From Trogon surrucura (lineage: Eukaryota > Chordata > Aves > Trogoniformes > Trogonidae), in contig CM036642.1 in assembly GCA_020746105.1 (NCBI GenBank), forward strand, positions 5,363,501 to 5,427,500: a stretch of 64,000 nucleotides of DNA, given 5' to 3'. The notes beneath the pieces were generated by a model. It was given only the letters and a program-made list of their open reading frames with translations. It did no database searches and had not been told where the DNA came from. How positions within the stretch are numbered: the first letter of the stretch is position 1; the number at the start of each line of letters is the position of its first letter. A program made the translations under genes and the position numbers. Positions 1-12,300 of this stretch are shown one piece after another.

Positions 1-3000
1 TGTCCAGATGGCAGCTGGGTGCTCTCAGCTGAGCCAGGCCCTGCTCTGTGTTTCGGAGGCTCCTCCTGGCTGGGGAGGGAGCGGAGGCTGGAGGTGGGAC
101 CGGACTGCTGCGGTGGCATCGGGCAGGCGCGGTGCTGGAGGAAGAGGCTCTTGCTTAGATGGCATCGGCTGTCTGGAGTGTTCTCCTGGGGTCTGAGTTC
201 CTAAAGCTGAGCTTTGTAGGTGGCCAGGTCTGACTTCTCGGTGGAGGTGGCTCCGGGTAACATCACTTGGGATGGTGTTGATGGAACTGTGTAACTTCCT
301 GCAGAAATGCATTAATCAAAATGCTGCCTACAAACTTCAAAATGCTGTGGAGAAGGGCAAATGAGGCTTCTGTAGATACTTTAAAATTAGGTGGTTTGAA
401 AAATGTTGCAAGACTCGAGTACTTTGCAAATTTGCTGCTGTTTGGGGATCGTTGTCAATTATCTCATGCTGCTGAAAACCCCAAACAAACCTCTTTTGTG
501 TAGATAACAGAGAATTAATACAGCATTGTTGAATTTTCTGAAGAGAATCAAGGAATGCATGCCGGTGTGTTCAAGTACAAGATGGTTTGCACTATGCCGG
601 TGTTATTGGCCTTTGTAAGGAGGTTTTAACCATCTTGGTTTCAAACTTCAGCGATGGTTCCTGCACTGAGCTGGCTGGATGGGGCCCACTCCGATTTTCG
701 GCTGCACCCACTGTTTGTGGGATTTGTCACTGCCTTTAGTCCCTAGGGTGCAATGCTGTGCAGCGCAGCACTGCACCTGCACGGCACCCAGCGCGTGCAG
801 CTGAGCCCGCAAATAATCCTTCAGGGATCAGGGGACATTTCATGTGCTTAAAGTTAAGCCCGTGCTTAAGAGCGAGCAGAAGGTGGGCTGGCAAGCTTCG
901 CGAGCCTTGGTGCACCGTCCGCTGTGCCAAGCGTGGGTGGCACCAGGGGCCGGGTGAGGCTGACGGGAGCAGCGGGCAGCTTGGCAGAGCAGCGGAGCCC
1001 TCTCGGGAGGGGTGCTGGAGCCCTGGGCCATCCTGTGTGTGGCTTTTAAGGGATCTGATGGTGCTCGCCCCTGGAGCTCGCATTTGGAGATGGCAGCTCC
1101 CTAATTGAGGAGCATTACCAGGCACATGCATCACCTGCCACTCTGTGCTTGTGTTATTACAGCCTAACCTCACGCATTATGTTTATCTCATTCCAGGACT
1201 ACTGTCAGCAACGCCACTCTAGGCATAAACTTAATTATATCTCCTCGGGTAGCAGCAGGGAAGTGATTTATTGCTGCCTTTTGTTTCCATCCGCCCCTCA
1301 CCTCTCTGTAATTACGCTCCGGAAGAAGTGCACTCCCATTTGCCACTACGGAGACGTGAACACTCGTCTGCAACTTCGCTGGAGTTGTAGAGCCTGTGTC
1401 TGAAACACTGTGTTGGCCTGAGTCAAGCTGTCTTTGACCGTGGGACCCACGGGACCCAGGGATTTTAGTGTTTGGTGCCATGTGTGGGGCTTTCCTCTCC
1501 TGCAGCTGTCAGGGGTGGCAGATACTCTGCTGAAGGAAGCTGGAAGAGGGTAGTTTAGTGCTTCTTGTCTCTCATCCCTTGCTGCAGTTAAGAAGGCGGC
1601 TCTAGGTGATGTGCCCCTGGCGTCTGTATGTGTGTGTGTGTGTTGAAAACACTGCCGGATGGTGGGCACGAGTTACGTGTGGGCTGCTCTTTTATGTGTG
1701 CCGTGGGTTTTTATACATGCAGCAGCACGGCTGTGGGGGACACGTTGGCTCCGAGTTTCAGTATGCAGAGCAGAGCGCCGCAATAACGCGTTCAGTGGAT
1801 TTCTCCATGTGGTTTTGAACAAATTGCTGATTATTTTTCCCCTCATTATTCATCTGACAGAGGAGCAGGTTGAGTAATTAGTGAATGTGCGTGAACCTTG
1901 CAGTGTTTTTAAGAATAAAACATTTGTGAATTGGCGGCGTATTGGCCCTGCCGCTGTACCCTGTGCACCTGCCAACGTGTGTCAGTGAGGAGCTTCCCTA
2001 GCCTGTCCTGTGCTGCCCTCCTGGCCACCTTCTCTGGGACAGCTCAGCTTTTTGCAGCAAAAGCATGCTCATCCAGCTCGCTGCTCCGCATGTTGTGTGA
2101 ACTGTGCTCACGTTGCCTTCCTTGTCACTTGCAGGTGAGGACTGCCTGGCTGGGAATGGCTTGCCCCTTCTTGCTCCCAAAATTGCTTCTGCAACCCTTT
2201 GCCCACCCTTCCAGCACAGGGTCAGAGGTGTGTGCGGCAGCAGCTACTGAGAATGGTGGCCCTCAAGGCTTGTGTAGCAGCTGAAAGGGATGAATGGTGT
2301 CTATCCTGTCGGTTTTGAAAGGCTTTTTGGAGGCGAGATCTGGCTGCAGTACCACAGGGGCAGAGGGACCTGGGCAGTGGTTGGACTGGGGCCAAAGCAT
2401 GAACTTTCCCAGGCTGGGGAGGGATGGAGATCTGGGTGCCTGCCCTAGACAGACTGGCTGTGTTTGGGGGGGGGACCCTGTAGTGACAGTGTGTCGCCAA
2501 GCCCTTTAGTGGGGAGTGCGCTGTGATCTGTCACCTTTGGAGCTGGACACGTGAGGCTGGATGCTGCGTGCCACCTGGGGAGATGCTTTGCAGCCTGTAC
2601 CACAGCCTGTGTCTTTGCACCTGTGTCCGCAGTTCCCTTCCGTGCCTGCCCTCTTGGGACGACCCAGCCATGGTGGCTTCCCGGCGTGGGCTGCTGCCTC
2701 TCCGTGGCAGCCAGCTTGGACGGGCCAGCCGTGACTGTGGAAGCTGGCGCTGAGGCCTCGGGCTGTCCTGGCACAGTGGATGCTGTAAAGGCACCACTGA
2801 ACCGTGCAGAGCAGGAGGGAGCCTTGGGCAGAAGGCCAGTTGCCGCGGAGGTGTCCCCCCAGGCCCGCGATGACAGCGTCCGCGCTGTCCTCGTGTCCCT
2901 TGCCCCGAGCGATGCTCCGACCTGGCAGGGGTGGGGGTGAGCACCTCTTAAGAACCTTTCACGTTCATCCTGAACGTCATTGCAGGGGAGCAAATTGGAG

Positions 3001-6000
3001 CAGGACGGAATGAACTCAAGTCCTGGATAAAACCCCGTGTGTGTGTGTGCACCTGCATGCTGCTACTGAGCGAGATGCAGTGGCTCACACCTGGTGAGCC
3101 GCGGTTGAATTGTTATGGGGTCCCAGCTCCCAGGAGCCAAACACCCTGAACCAGGCAGAGCGCGATGTGAGTGCAGGTGTCGTTGTGCGTCTGCCGTTGT
3201 GGTGGCAAATGGCCATTCTTCTCCTGGAGGGAATGTGCTTTCTGCAAATAACAGGCACCCTAGCAGCAACGCCCAGGGGTGCCAGGGTCTTGTGTGCTGC
3301 TCCCTGCTTCCCAGGTTAAACCCAAGCAGACTGCATAGAGCTGTGTCAGGGGCCAGGGCGTCCCCCAGCTGGCTCTGGCCACTGGACGCTCAGAAGGCAG
3401 CTGAAAGTGTGTCGTAACAAAATCTCATTGCATTTAAAGAGTTGGAGCCACGTGCAGTCAGCTCGCTCGTCCTGGTAAGCTGCCCCAGCATCTCATTACT
3501 TGTTGCTAGGAAATTGCATCTTGTTTCAAGGCTGAATTTGCCTAAGCTGAGCTCCCAGGCTGCAGATACAGTTGTCAGCAGGACATGGGATCTCTCCTCT
3601 CTGTGTCTGCAGTGACCACGACACTGCTCGCAGATGAGTGCTGGGGATTGTGCTGCCTCCCACAACATCTGACTAATCTTTCTAGCCCTGAATCGTGTTT
3701 GTGATCCTGTTTTGAACTATCTGGGGTATTTCCCCACTGCCTTTGAAGCATAAACCGTTACTCACAGAATCCCCAGTGCTCCCCTGGCGTGATGAGGGGA
3801 TCACTGACGGGAAGTGTCCGTGCTGGCAGTTGGTTCTCGGCTTTGCAGCTGCACAAGGACTGTGGACATAGATCCTGCTGCTGGGGTTGGCAGGGGTGGA
3901 TCTATAAGTAGTTACTAAAAAGAGCAGGCAGGGATGTCCCCGCTTGTGTGTCCCTGATGTGACAAGGGATGCTGGGCGAGCACAAGGGAAGGGGACTGCA
4001 GACATGGCCCATGCTAGGATCATGGCAGCGCTGACGTGCCCTGGTTGTTACTTGCCATACATCTCTGTGCTACCTAACAAATTTATCAGCAAGGATTTTA
4101 AGAGGTGTTTAGAGGGTTGATAAAGAGCCAGCAGCATTGGGCTGAGAATTGGTGGGCACGTTGCCATTTCCTACCAGACAATGATAAGGTGGCCATGGTA
4201 GCACACTTTCGTCCTCGCTCGTGATGGTGGAGAGCTCCTCCGTGGGATTGCAGCTGGGACACAGCTCGCTCGTGCCGTACTGCCTTGCAGAACCAGCACC
4301 TCTGCTCCCACTCCCTGTGCTGCTGAGCGAGTGCTCTGAGTCGGCCCGCTCTGCTTGACGTAGCAGTAATTTATGGTCCAGGTGCCAAATCTGTACATAA
4401 ATTCTGCTAGATGAGCAGGTACCGCAATTCTTCCAGGCTTCCCTGGCAACATTCTCACCTGCTGATGTGCAGTCTCCTCTCCTGGGGTCTGCAACAGGAT
4501 CAGGGCTGGGCACAGGCGCTGCATGTTTTGTGTGCTGCCGTCTCCCCTGAGCTGCGGTGCTTTGGGTGTTGGTGGTCCTTATGGGGTGCAGGTGTTAACA
4601 CCGAGGCTCCCACAGCAACCAGACAGGCCTGTCTGTCGGAGCTGCTGGACTGTTAAAGCCACCACGTCTGGGTTTGTTCTTGGACCTCTAACTAGGTCAA
4701 CATACTTTACCTTGTCTTAATAATTATCGTTAAGATGCTGTGGATCACGCACCGTGTGGGGGGAATGAGGGATACGCTGCTCCTCCTCTCAGCTGCATGG
4801 CAGGCCCTGCACCTGGCAGAGATGCTCTTTAGTGGGTTTGTGCTGTACCTCTGTCATCAGGGGTGATGCTAATGAGGCGTCAGGGTTGGTTCCCCCGGCG
4901 AAAGCATGCAGCTCCCCACTCCCACCTTGAGCCTTCTCAGCACTGTGACGTCGGTGAATGGAGGGGAGCTCGTGGCAACCTGCTGGTGGCTTGTCGTGTG
5001 CTCCTGGCTGCTGGGCAGGCGACGAGAAGGGGGTTTTCCTCTGGAATCGCCCGCTCTGTAGGAGAGAGCAGGAGCTGGGAAGGGTCCCTGCCCGCTGCTT
5101 GAGGCCAGGCAGCTCTGGGGCTGTGCCCACGGGATGGGCTCCTTTGTGGGAATCTCTCTGTCCCGGGGTGAGATTTACGAAGCCAGCACTCAGGGCAAGT
5201 GGTTTAGGGGATGCCTTCATTGGCACAGGCTCCTGTCTCTGTCTCCTTAATAGAAACGTGTAGACAAACTCTCTGAGCAAGGTGAAAGGCAAAGAAAAAA
5301 TGCAACCAAGCCATTCAGACTTCAGAGCTGAAGAGGAGGTTATGTCCTGGGGATTTTTTTTTTTCTGTTGCTTTTCCAGCGCTAATGAGCGGGGAGGAAG
5401 TTCTGCTCTTTGTTCGCATTCGCCGATTCTTTTTCCCCCAGTGAGGAGCAGAGATGGGAGGAGGGGATGCACGGCACGGGCCTGTGCGCCTGTCTGCTTG
5501 GACACGTGGGACCGGGGCAGCAAACGGCAGCGTGGGAGTGTTCCGCCTCGCTCCTGAGTTTTAGGCAATGGGAGATCCTTTTGCAAGGCTTCTGGTTTCT
5601 CTCAAGGTCTTTGCTTTTGCAGGATTCGTTTAAGCCTGGTGTGGGGCAGCGATGTGTAGCTCTCTTGCGCTTTTCCGTGTTGCAGGGGGAGCTTTTTGGC
5701 CTCGGGACTTTTCCCCCCTCCCAGACTCCAGGAAGTTTCTCGCTGTTTTCTGGAGAGGCAGAACATCCCCACCATCACCGGCTTGGCCGTTGGAAATAGG
5801 TCTGTGGATGCTGCTCTTGCAGTGCCAGCTGTACTTGTGGCTGTAGCAATAGCCTGTCAGAGGACCCAGGCCGTGTGCTTGGGCTCTTCACTCCTTTCCC
5901 TCCAATGCCAGGGGGTTTTAAAGCCCAGCTGTCGGACTCGGATCATCCTGTACGTGAAGACCGGGTGCTTGTCAGGCGCCCTTGCTCAGGTGGTGTGCGG

Positions 6001-8581
6001 CTGCCGTCGTCTAAAACTTCAGCCAGCTCTCCCCCTCCTCCTCACCTGAGGACTTTATCATAATGCAGCATGAATTTCATTAGCTCATTTGTCTCTGGCT
6101 CTCGGAGCCTGGAGATAATTTAATCCAGAAGCAACTTACAAGGAGAAGCAAGCGCGGTTTAGTCTGCAAAGCTTAATAACCCCCTCGGGCTGCCGCTGGT
6201 AAAGCCGAGCTTTGGGCTAGGCTGGGTAAGGCTGTGGGCTGGGCTCAGTGGCGAGGGTGGACGTGTGGCTGTGGATCTCGTTAGACAAATTCCGCGGGGT
6301 GGAAGAGCGAGGGGAGCTGCAGCGCGAGGCTTACCCAGCCCGCTGGGGCGAGCGAGTCGGGTCGGGAGGAGATGGCTCCTTGCACGCGCGTCTTGTTTTC
6401 CCTCCGTCTAATCAAGGGAAGGTTTACTTAGCGAGCTGCAAAAAATCATTACATATGCTGCTAGTGGCCTGGTTAATTAAGATCTACAGTTCTCTGGGTA
6501 GGAAAAGACGACCTATATTTACTGTATGTAGGAAGACATCTGTCAGCTAGAAGCGTGAGATATCCCAGTGCAGGTTTGTCCTGCTTTCTGCGGGCTCTGA
6601 ATTGCAACTGTTTTTAAGCTCTGATGCAGACCAAGTTAATTTTAAGATGACTGTTACTATTCTAAACATAAGGAAGGGCATATTTAGCCTCTCAGTACTC
6701 AAGAAGGCAAAACCCCCTGCATGTTTCTAGTAATTTTTCCCTAACAGTTTGCACAAAACAACAACAACAAATCCTATTTGGTTTCTGCAAAAGAATATGT
6801 TCGAGGGTGATCGTAAAATAGATTATTTTTAAATCTGCAGATGGTTTCCACATATTCCTCCTCAGCTCACTGCAGCTTTCCACCTCAGTAAACTGGTTTG
6901 TAATTTAGCCGAGGGCTGTGGAGCAAGCGTTCTGTCGTCTTGTTTTTCTTCCTCTCCTCCTTTGTCCCCCCCCTGCCCTGCGATCGGTCCCCTTTCTCTT
7001 CTGTTTGCCCCCTTGCTTTTTCCCCACCGAGGGGATACCGGGATGGGTGCAAGGGCAGGGCGCACGGTGGCCAACTTGGCAGCCAGCGCTCCCTCTGTCC
7101 CATGGCTGAGCCCCTCAGCATCCCCAACCGGGGGTCCCCGTGGAGCAGGGAAGGTGATGCCAGGGGGCTGTGCGCCCGATCCTGCCACGCAGTGCTCCCC
7201 CTGCCTCGTTTCTCAGGGGGCAAACTCCGCAGGGTGGGCACGGGGAGCCTGCTTTTCCCCCCCGCGCGCGGCTTCCTCCGTCTGGCAGGGGGCTGCGGGG
7301 GGCTCGCCCGGCTGCTCGTGCCACAGGGAAAGGCAGTTGAGGGTTTCTTACCGCTGGGATGAGAGATGCACGGCCCTGGAAAAGATAATTAGAGGAAGGA
7401 TGCGCTCTCAGTCCTGCGATCGCGGTTCTCCCCCCTCCCCCCCGCCGCTCCCTGGAAGAAAACACAGCTTCTCTTTTTTTTTTTATTTCTTTGTTCTTTC
7501 ATGGTTCGGCATTATAATTACTGAGACTTCACTGCAGGGCAAAATGATCATTTGACAATGTAAGTGGGGAAAATAATTCTCGTGTTATCCAGCAGCCTTA
7601 CTCTTATTATAATTGCGGCGAAACTCCTGCAGACTGAAGTGGGGGCAAAGAATTTCCTCATATGCAGGTATTTGTCTTTTCAAGATTTCTCAAGATTCGA
7701 TTGCAGATGTGAGGATTTTTTTTTTTTCCCCTCACGTATTTTTAATAACCCAAGGTTGTTGATGGATGGCAAAGGACTCAAGTACCTGTTGTTTTCCCCT
7801 TTGTTTTCATTAGGCGTTTTCCATTTCTGTCGTTCTCGGCATCCGTGATGGATTTTTATGAGCGAATATCTTGGTTAGAGCTATTCGGAATTGTTTGTAC
7901 AGTAATGTCTACAGCGGCAACAAAACCCAATTAAAAAAACAGGGGAAAATGGATGGGAAAACTGCAAATCGGCCTCTTTCAAAATGGGGGGCAGCGATCG
8001 CTTGTTCGGTGCCTCCGGATTCCGCTCGTGCCAGGGTGGGCAGAGCCCCACGTTCCCCGTGACCTTGGTGCGGGTGGGCTGGCACTGGCCACCTCGTAGA
8101 GCTCCAGGTTGCATGAGGGAGCTGCGGTGGTTTCTCCCTGCTGGTGGGCACGCGTGCCCACGGTGCTGTTGGAGAATCCTCTCTGGATGCGTGCCCTTTC
8201 TCGCCAGCCTTCCTGGGGAGCGGGTCTGCCCAGGTCCCAGTTGCCATCCCGTGCTGCTGGGCTTGCTCCCGGCACCTTGCCCGATCCTCTCCCTGCCCTC
8301 CTGCACCGGGTCTGGGCACCCAGGACCGCGGGGAGGGCGGCGGAGGAGCCTGCTGTCCCCCGTTACCCTGGGGCTGATGGAAATGAGCTGACAGAACAGA
8401 GGCAGCGTTAGCCTAATTATGGCCATGCACGCTACCTCGGTGGTGGATTTTCCTTTCTTAGCGACTTCCTGTTTTCCTCTTTGAGATGCAAATTTTTGCA
8501 CAGTCCTCGATCCAGATTCTCTTCTCATTAGCATGAAATCTGACTAGTTCCGCGTTTTTTTAAATAGCAAATTAAAAATAC

Positions 8582-8610
8582 AAAAAAAAAAAAAAAAGAG
8601 AGAGAGAGAA
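8582..8610. repeat. Simple repeat: poly(A) followed by (GA)n
   Basis: A run of about 16 A followed by six GA units and AA, within DSCAML1 intron 3. No transposon body is evident next to it. Confidence 0.9.
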
Positions 8611-9347
8611 ATTAAGCTCAGCGCACAAAGTCGCAGTGGAGCCCCTGCAGCTCTCGGGGGCAGGGGGTGGAGGGGCTGCCGGGGAGCTTGCTGTTGTTTT
8701 TCAGGAATCGCTGAGCCTCAGCAGCAGTTTGCTGTGCCAGGCTCTGCTCTGCTTCGCTCTTGCGTGGCTGAGCCAGGGATGGGCATCAGCTCGGCGGGTA
8801 GAACCGCGGCACAGAGGTGCCGGGTGGGCAGGGACAGCCTCTCCTGCTCGCAGCCCTGCCGGGCAGCCTCCCCAAGACCCCAGCCCGTACCGGAGCTGAG
8901 GCAGGCACACATTCAACCTGCGGACTGAAGCCTTTCGTTCTGCTTCCTCCTGGAAAGCGATGCTCATCGTAACAGGAGGTTTAAAAAAAAAAAAATGCTA
9001 GAAAAATAATTTTTTGAAATGAGTGTTATCTCGATGGATTTTATAATTTTCTTTACGCCTGCCGTAATCTCTACCCGCTGCAGCTCACCACTGGGAGAGG
9101 ACTGGTAATACATCTGCAGCAGACGGCACTATTTTGTGGTAAATGTCACTCTAGTAATATTTAGCTCTCCTTGGAAATAGAAGTACAATTCTCTCTAAAG
9201 CGATGCGCACGATACGGAGATGCGGCGTTGTGGGCTGGGCTCGGGGAGCCGCCGTGCTCTCCTGCCAGCCCCGGGTCCCGGAACGCCCGGGGATGCCTTT
9301 TGCCTGGCGTCGCCTTTCCTCTCCTCTTCCGCAGCCTCCCTTCGCAG

Positions 9348-9365
9348 CCCCCCCCCCCCCCCCCC
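9348..9365. repeat. Homopolymer: 18 C
   Basis: Uninterrupted run of 18 C in DSCAML1 intron 3, a G-quadruplex or assembly-error prone tract. Confidence 0.9.
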
Positions 9366-12300
9366 TTTCTGCCACATAATGAGTTTGATAAGAAATTGTC
9401 TCGTTAACAGGATTAGCCATGGAAATCTCTAGTCCCCTCCTATTCGTTTTGTAATGCTCTTCATCCTGTTCTGTAATTTTCTGCTGGTATTAGAAGGCTC
9501 CGGACCACCTCGGGAGATTAATTCCTCCTCCTTCTTTGATAGTGCCAGCACGGGTGATGCCGGGGAGGGGGGCAAGCCCTGGCCCTGGGCCCGATCTGCA
9601 GAGCTGCATCCTCCCCTTGGGGGTTTTCTCTCCCTGGGTTTGTTTTGGTGAAAGTGTGTCATTTTGCAAATCCTGAGCACAACCAGAGGAAAGTGTCCCC
9701 AAACACTCCTGGGTTTCACTGCCTGTGAGCAGCTGCGGTGAGCTCTGGAGCAAGGCGAACTCTGCTCTCTCGTTCGTGCCCGTGTGAATCCTGTTCGGTG
9801 GGTAGTGTGATTCGGGATTTATGTCTAGGAAAACGACTTGCAAGACTGGCCCTTTGGTAAATAATTGTTCTTGATTTAATAACTCCTGCCAGCCCTGCGG
9901 GGTACCTCGCTTCGGAGGGAGTTAATAGGAAAAGCTCTTCCTTAACATCTGTTTTCCCAAGTTTGCTGAGTTGGGAGCCTGTGTCAGGGAAGTGTGTCCA
10001 GGCAGCGGCGAGCAAGTCGAGTGGGGATGGGCAACGTCCAGAGCCATGGCTCAGGGTGCAGGACACACGACACGCATGTGCAAGAGCTCAGATGTAGCAG
10101 CGTTTCACGTTTTCTTGGGTGAGATTAAATTAGCGCTTGTGTTTTCCTCAAGCACCGACCTGGATTGCGTGTGTACGTCTACAACACAGCCTTTTGCTTT
10201 CCCTCCCAAAAAACTTCCCTTGCACAAAATCAGGATCTCTCTTCTGCCTCCATTGCCCAGAGAGAGAGAAATGCAGATGGTAAAGCCACTGCACCGAGAG
10301 TAAAGTGACAGAGATGCTAATTGTTATGTGGACTGTAAGATTTCGGGAGATCAGGCGTACTCTAAGATGGGGAGAGCAGGGCGCTGCGTGCGGGGGCTTT
10401 AACAAGGTGTTTCCCACCCGCCAGATTCCTTGTGGTTTATTCATCAACTTTTGCTCCCTGTGCCGTGAGTGTCCCCGGATGCTTTGTTGGCAACTCTTTG
10501 TCCTGCTGCTGGTGATGAATTTTTGCAGTGGGGGTTGCACCTGAGCAGCCGGTGAGGTCTGGAAGAGGGCTCTGGCTGCGGGGCTCTGCTCCACACACGG
10601 GTGAGCCTCATGCTGGCTGTGCACACCCTGACTGCAGGGACCGGGGCTGCCAGTGCCAATTTCTGATTCTACCATCCTGTATCTGTCGGTGCCTGTATCC
10701 CCGAATATCCCATAATATCCCTGGCTGCAGAGGCCGATTCTACCGCTAAATCCACCTGCCACTGCAGCAGCTGTTGTTGGAGCCCCTCAGCAATGCTCCA
10801 GCCCAGAGTCCCCAGGTCCCGGGCACCGTGTCTCAGCAGGGCAGGGCAGAGATGCTTGGTGCTGTCTTCTCGCTGTCTGTCTGTGCCGTGGGGGAGAGGA
10901 GAGGCCCTGGGAGCCGTGTGCCTTTGTCCGAGCGGGCTGCAGAGCCGTGTCCCAGCTGGGAGATGAAGTCTGGCGGCTGCCAGCTGCGGGTTAAACTCCT
11001 CTCTACGGTTGTTTGAGGAGGGTATTTGTACACCGGTGCTCTCCAGGATGTAAATCCGATGGTCAGAGCCAAACTCAGAAAAAAACAACGCTGGCATGTT
11101 GTGTTTGCTGGCTTGCTGCCAGCGGGCTGGGGTTCTGTAGGTCGTTCTGTAATGCGGCAGGAGCCAAGTCACCGGTGAAGGAGCCGCTGCCGAGCTCGAT
11201 GGGTGCTGCCGGGGGGAGGCAATGAAGGGAGGGCAAGTGCTGGCCCCTGCCTGATCCGTGGGGCTGAGGGCTTGTCCCTGCCTTGTGCCCAGGTCTGTGG
11301 GGTGCCCGGGAGCAGACACCTGGCACCGTGGCTGCCAGGCAGCGGTGTGACGGAGAAGTGACAATGGCATCCTCTTTTTAAACCTTGCCTGCGTTTCCCT
11401 TCTCTCGCTCGCTCTCTCTCTCTTGTTTCATCTCTTGCTCTCAGAAAAGCCATTTAAATGTAATTCCATTCTCAAAGCCTCTCCCTCATGCATGCCTAAT
11501 GAACGTCAGGCAGAGGCGCCGGAAACGGGCCCGCGCAGGATCCAATCTTGCCGAGTGTCGACAAGTCATTTGGAAGAAGCCCTGGGAGCGTGCCCGGTTT
11601 TATTACAGCGTAATTAGAAATAAAATCTTGTCGCAGGAGGAGAATGAGAGATGGGTGTTAATCCTGTAACGGGAGGAGCTGGAGCCGTGCTTATAAAGGA
11701 GATTAAGGAGGGGAGGCGGAAAGCCCGTCACGACTCCCTGACTTGCACCCCTCCTCTGCCGGGTCCCTGCTCTGGTTTGACAACCTCCAGCAGCAGCGGA
11801 AGGCGTCCCTGCCCGCGGGAGAGGAGAGGGAGCCCTTTGGGGCAAAGCCTGTCCCCTCGCTCGCTTGCTCTCGGTTGTCGTAGAGCTGCCCCCAAAAGCT
11901 GAAGGCGGCAGCGTTTGGCTTGGGTGCGCGGTGGCTCTGCTCCTGGCTGCTTTCAAAGGGCTGGGGAGCGGTGACGGCCGCGCACCTCCCCTGGGATCCC
12001 CGCTGCAGGCAAACATGTAAATAAATCTGTCAGATATCGCGCGGCTTGCATGAAATTTGCATTGGGCTTGAGTCGCGGGGCCTCTGTAACGTTTCGGAGA
12101 TGGATGGATCTTTAATCCCTGTGCCCAGCCCTCTGCTTTCGGCACTTGCTGTGGCAGCGAGCTGGGCTCAGCCTGCTGAGATGAAAGGCAGCTCTGCCCC
12201 ACGTCCCGCAGCCCGGCTGGGCGCTGTGAACCCTGGATCAGGCTGTCTTGGGGAGAGGTGTCTGCAATCCACTCGGCAGTGAGCCGTGCCGTGTTGTACC

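Noticed and set aside
4789-5586. 265-codon open frame on the - strand in intron 3
   Set aside because: Low-complexity GC-rich composition, no recognisable domain and no frame-compatible splicing; a chance open frame in GC-rich DNA.
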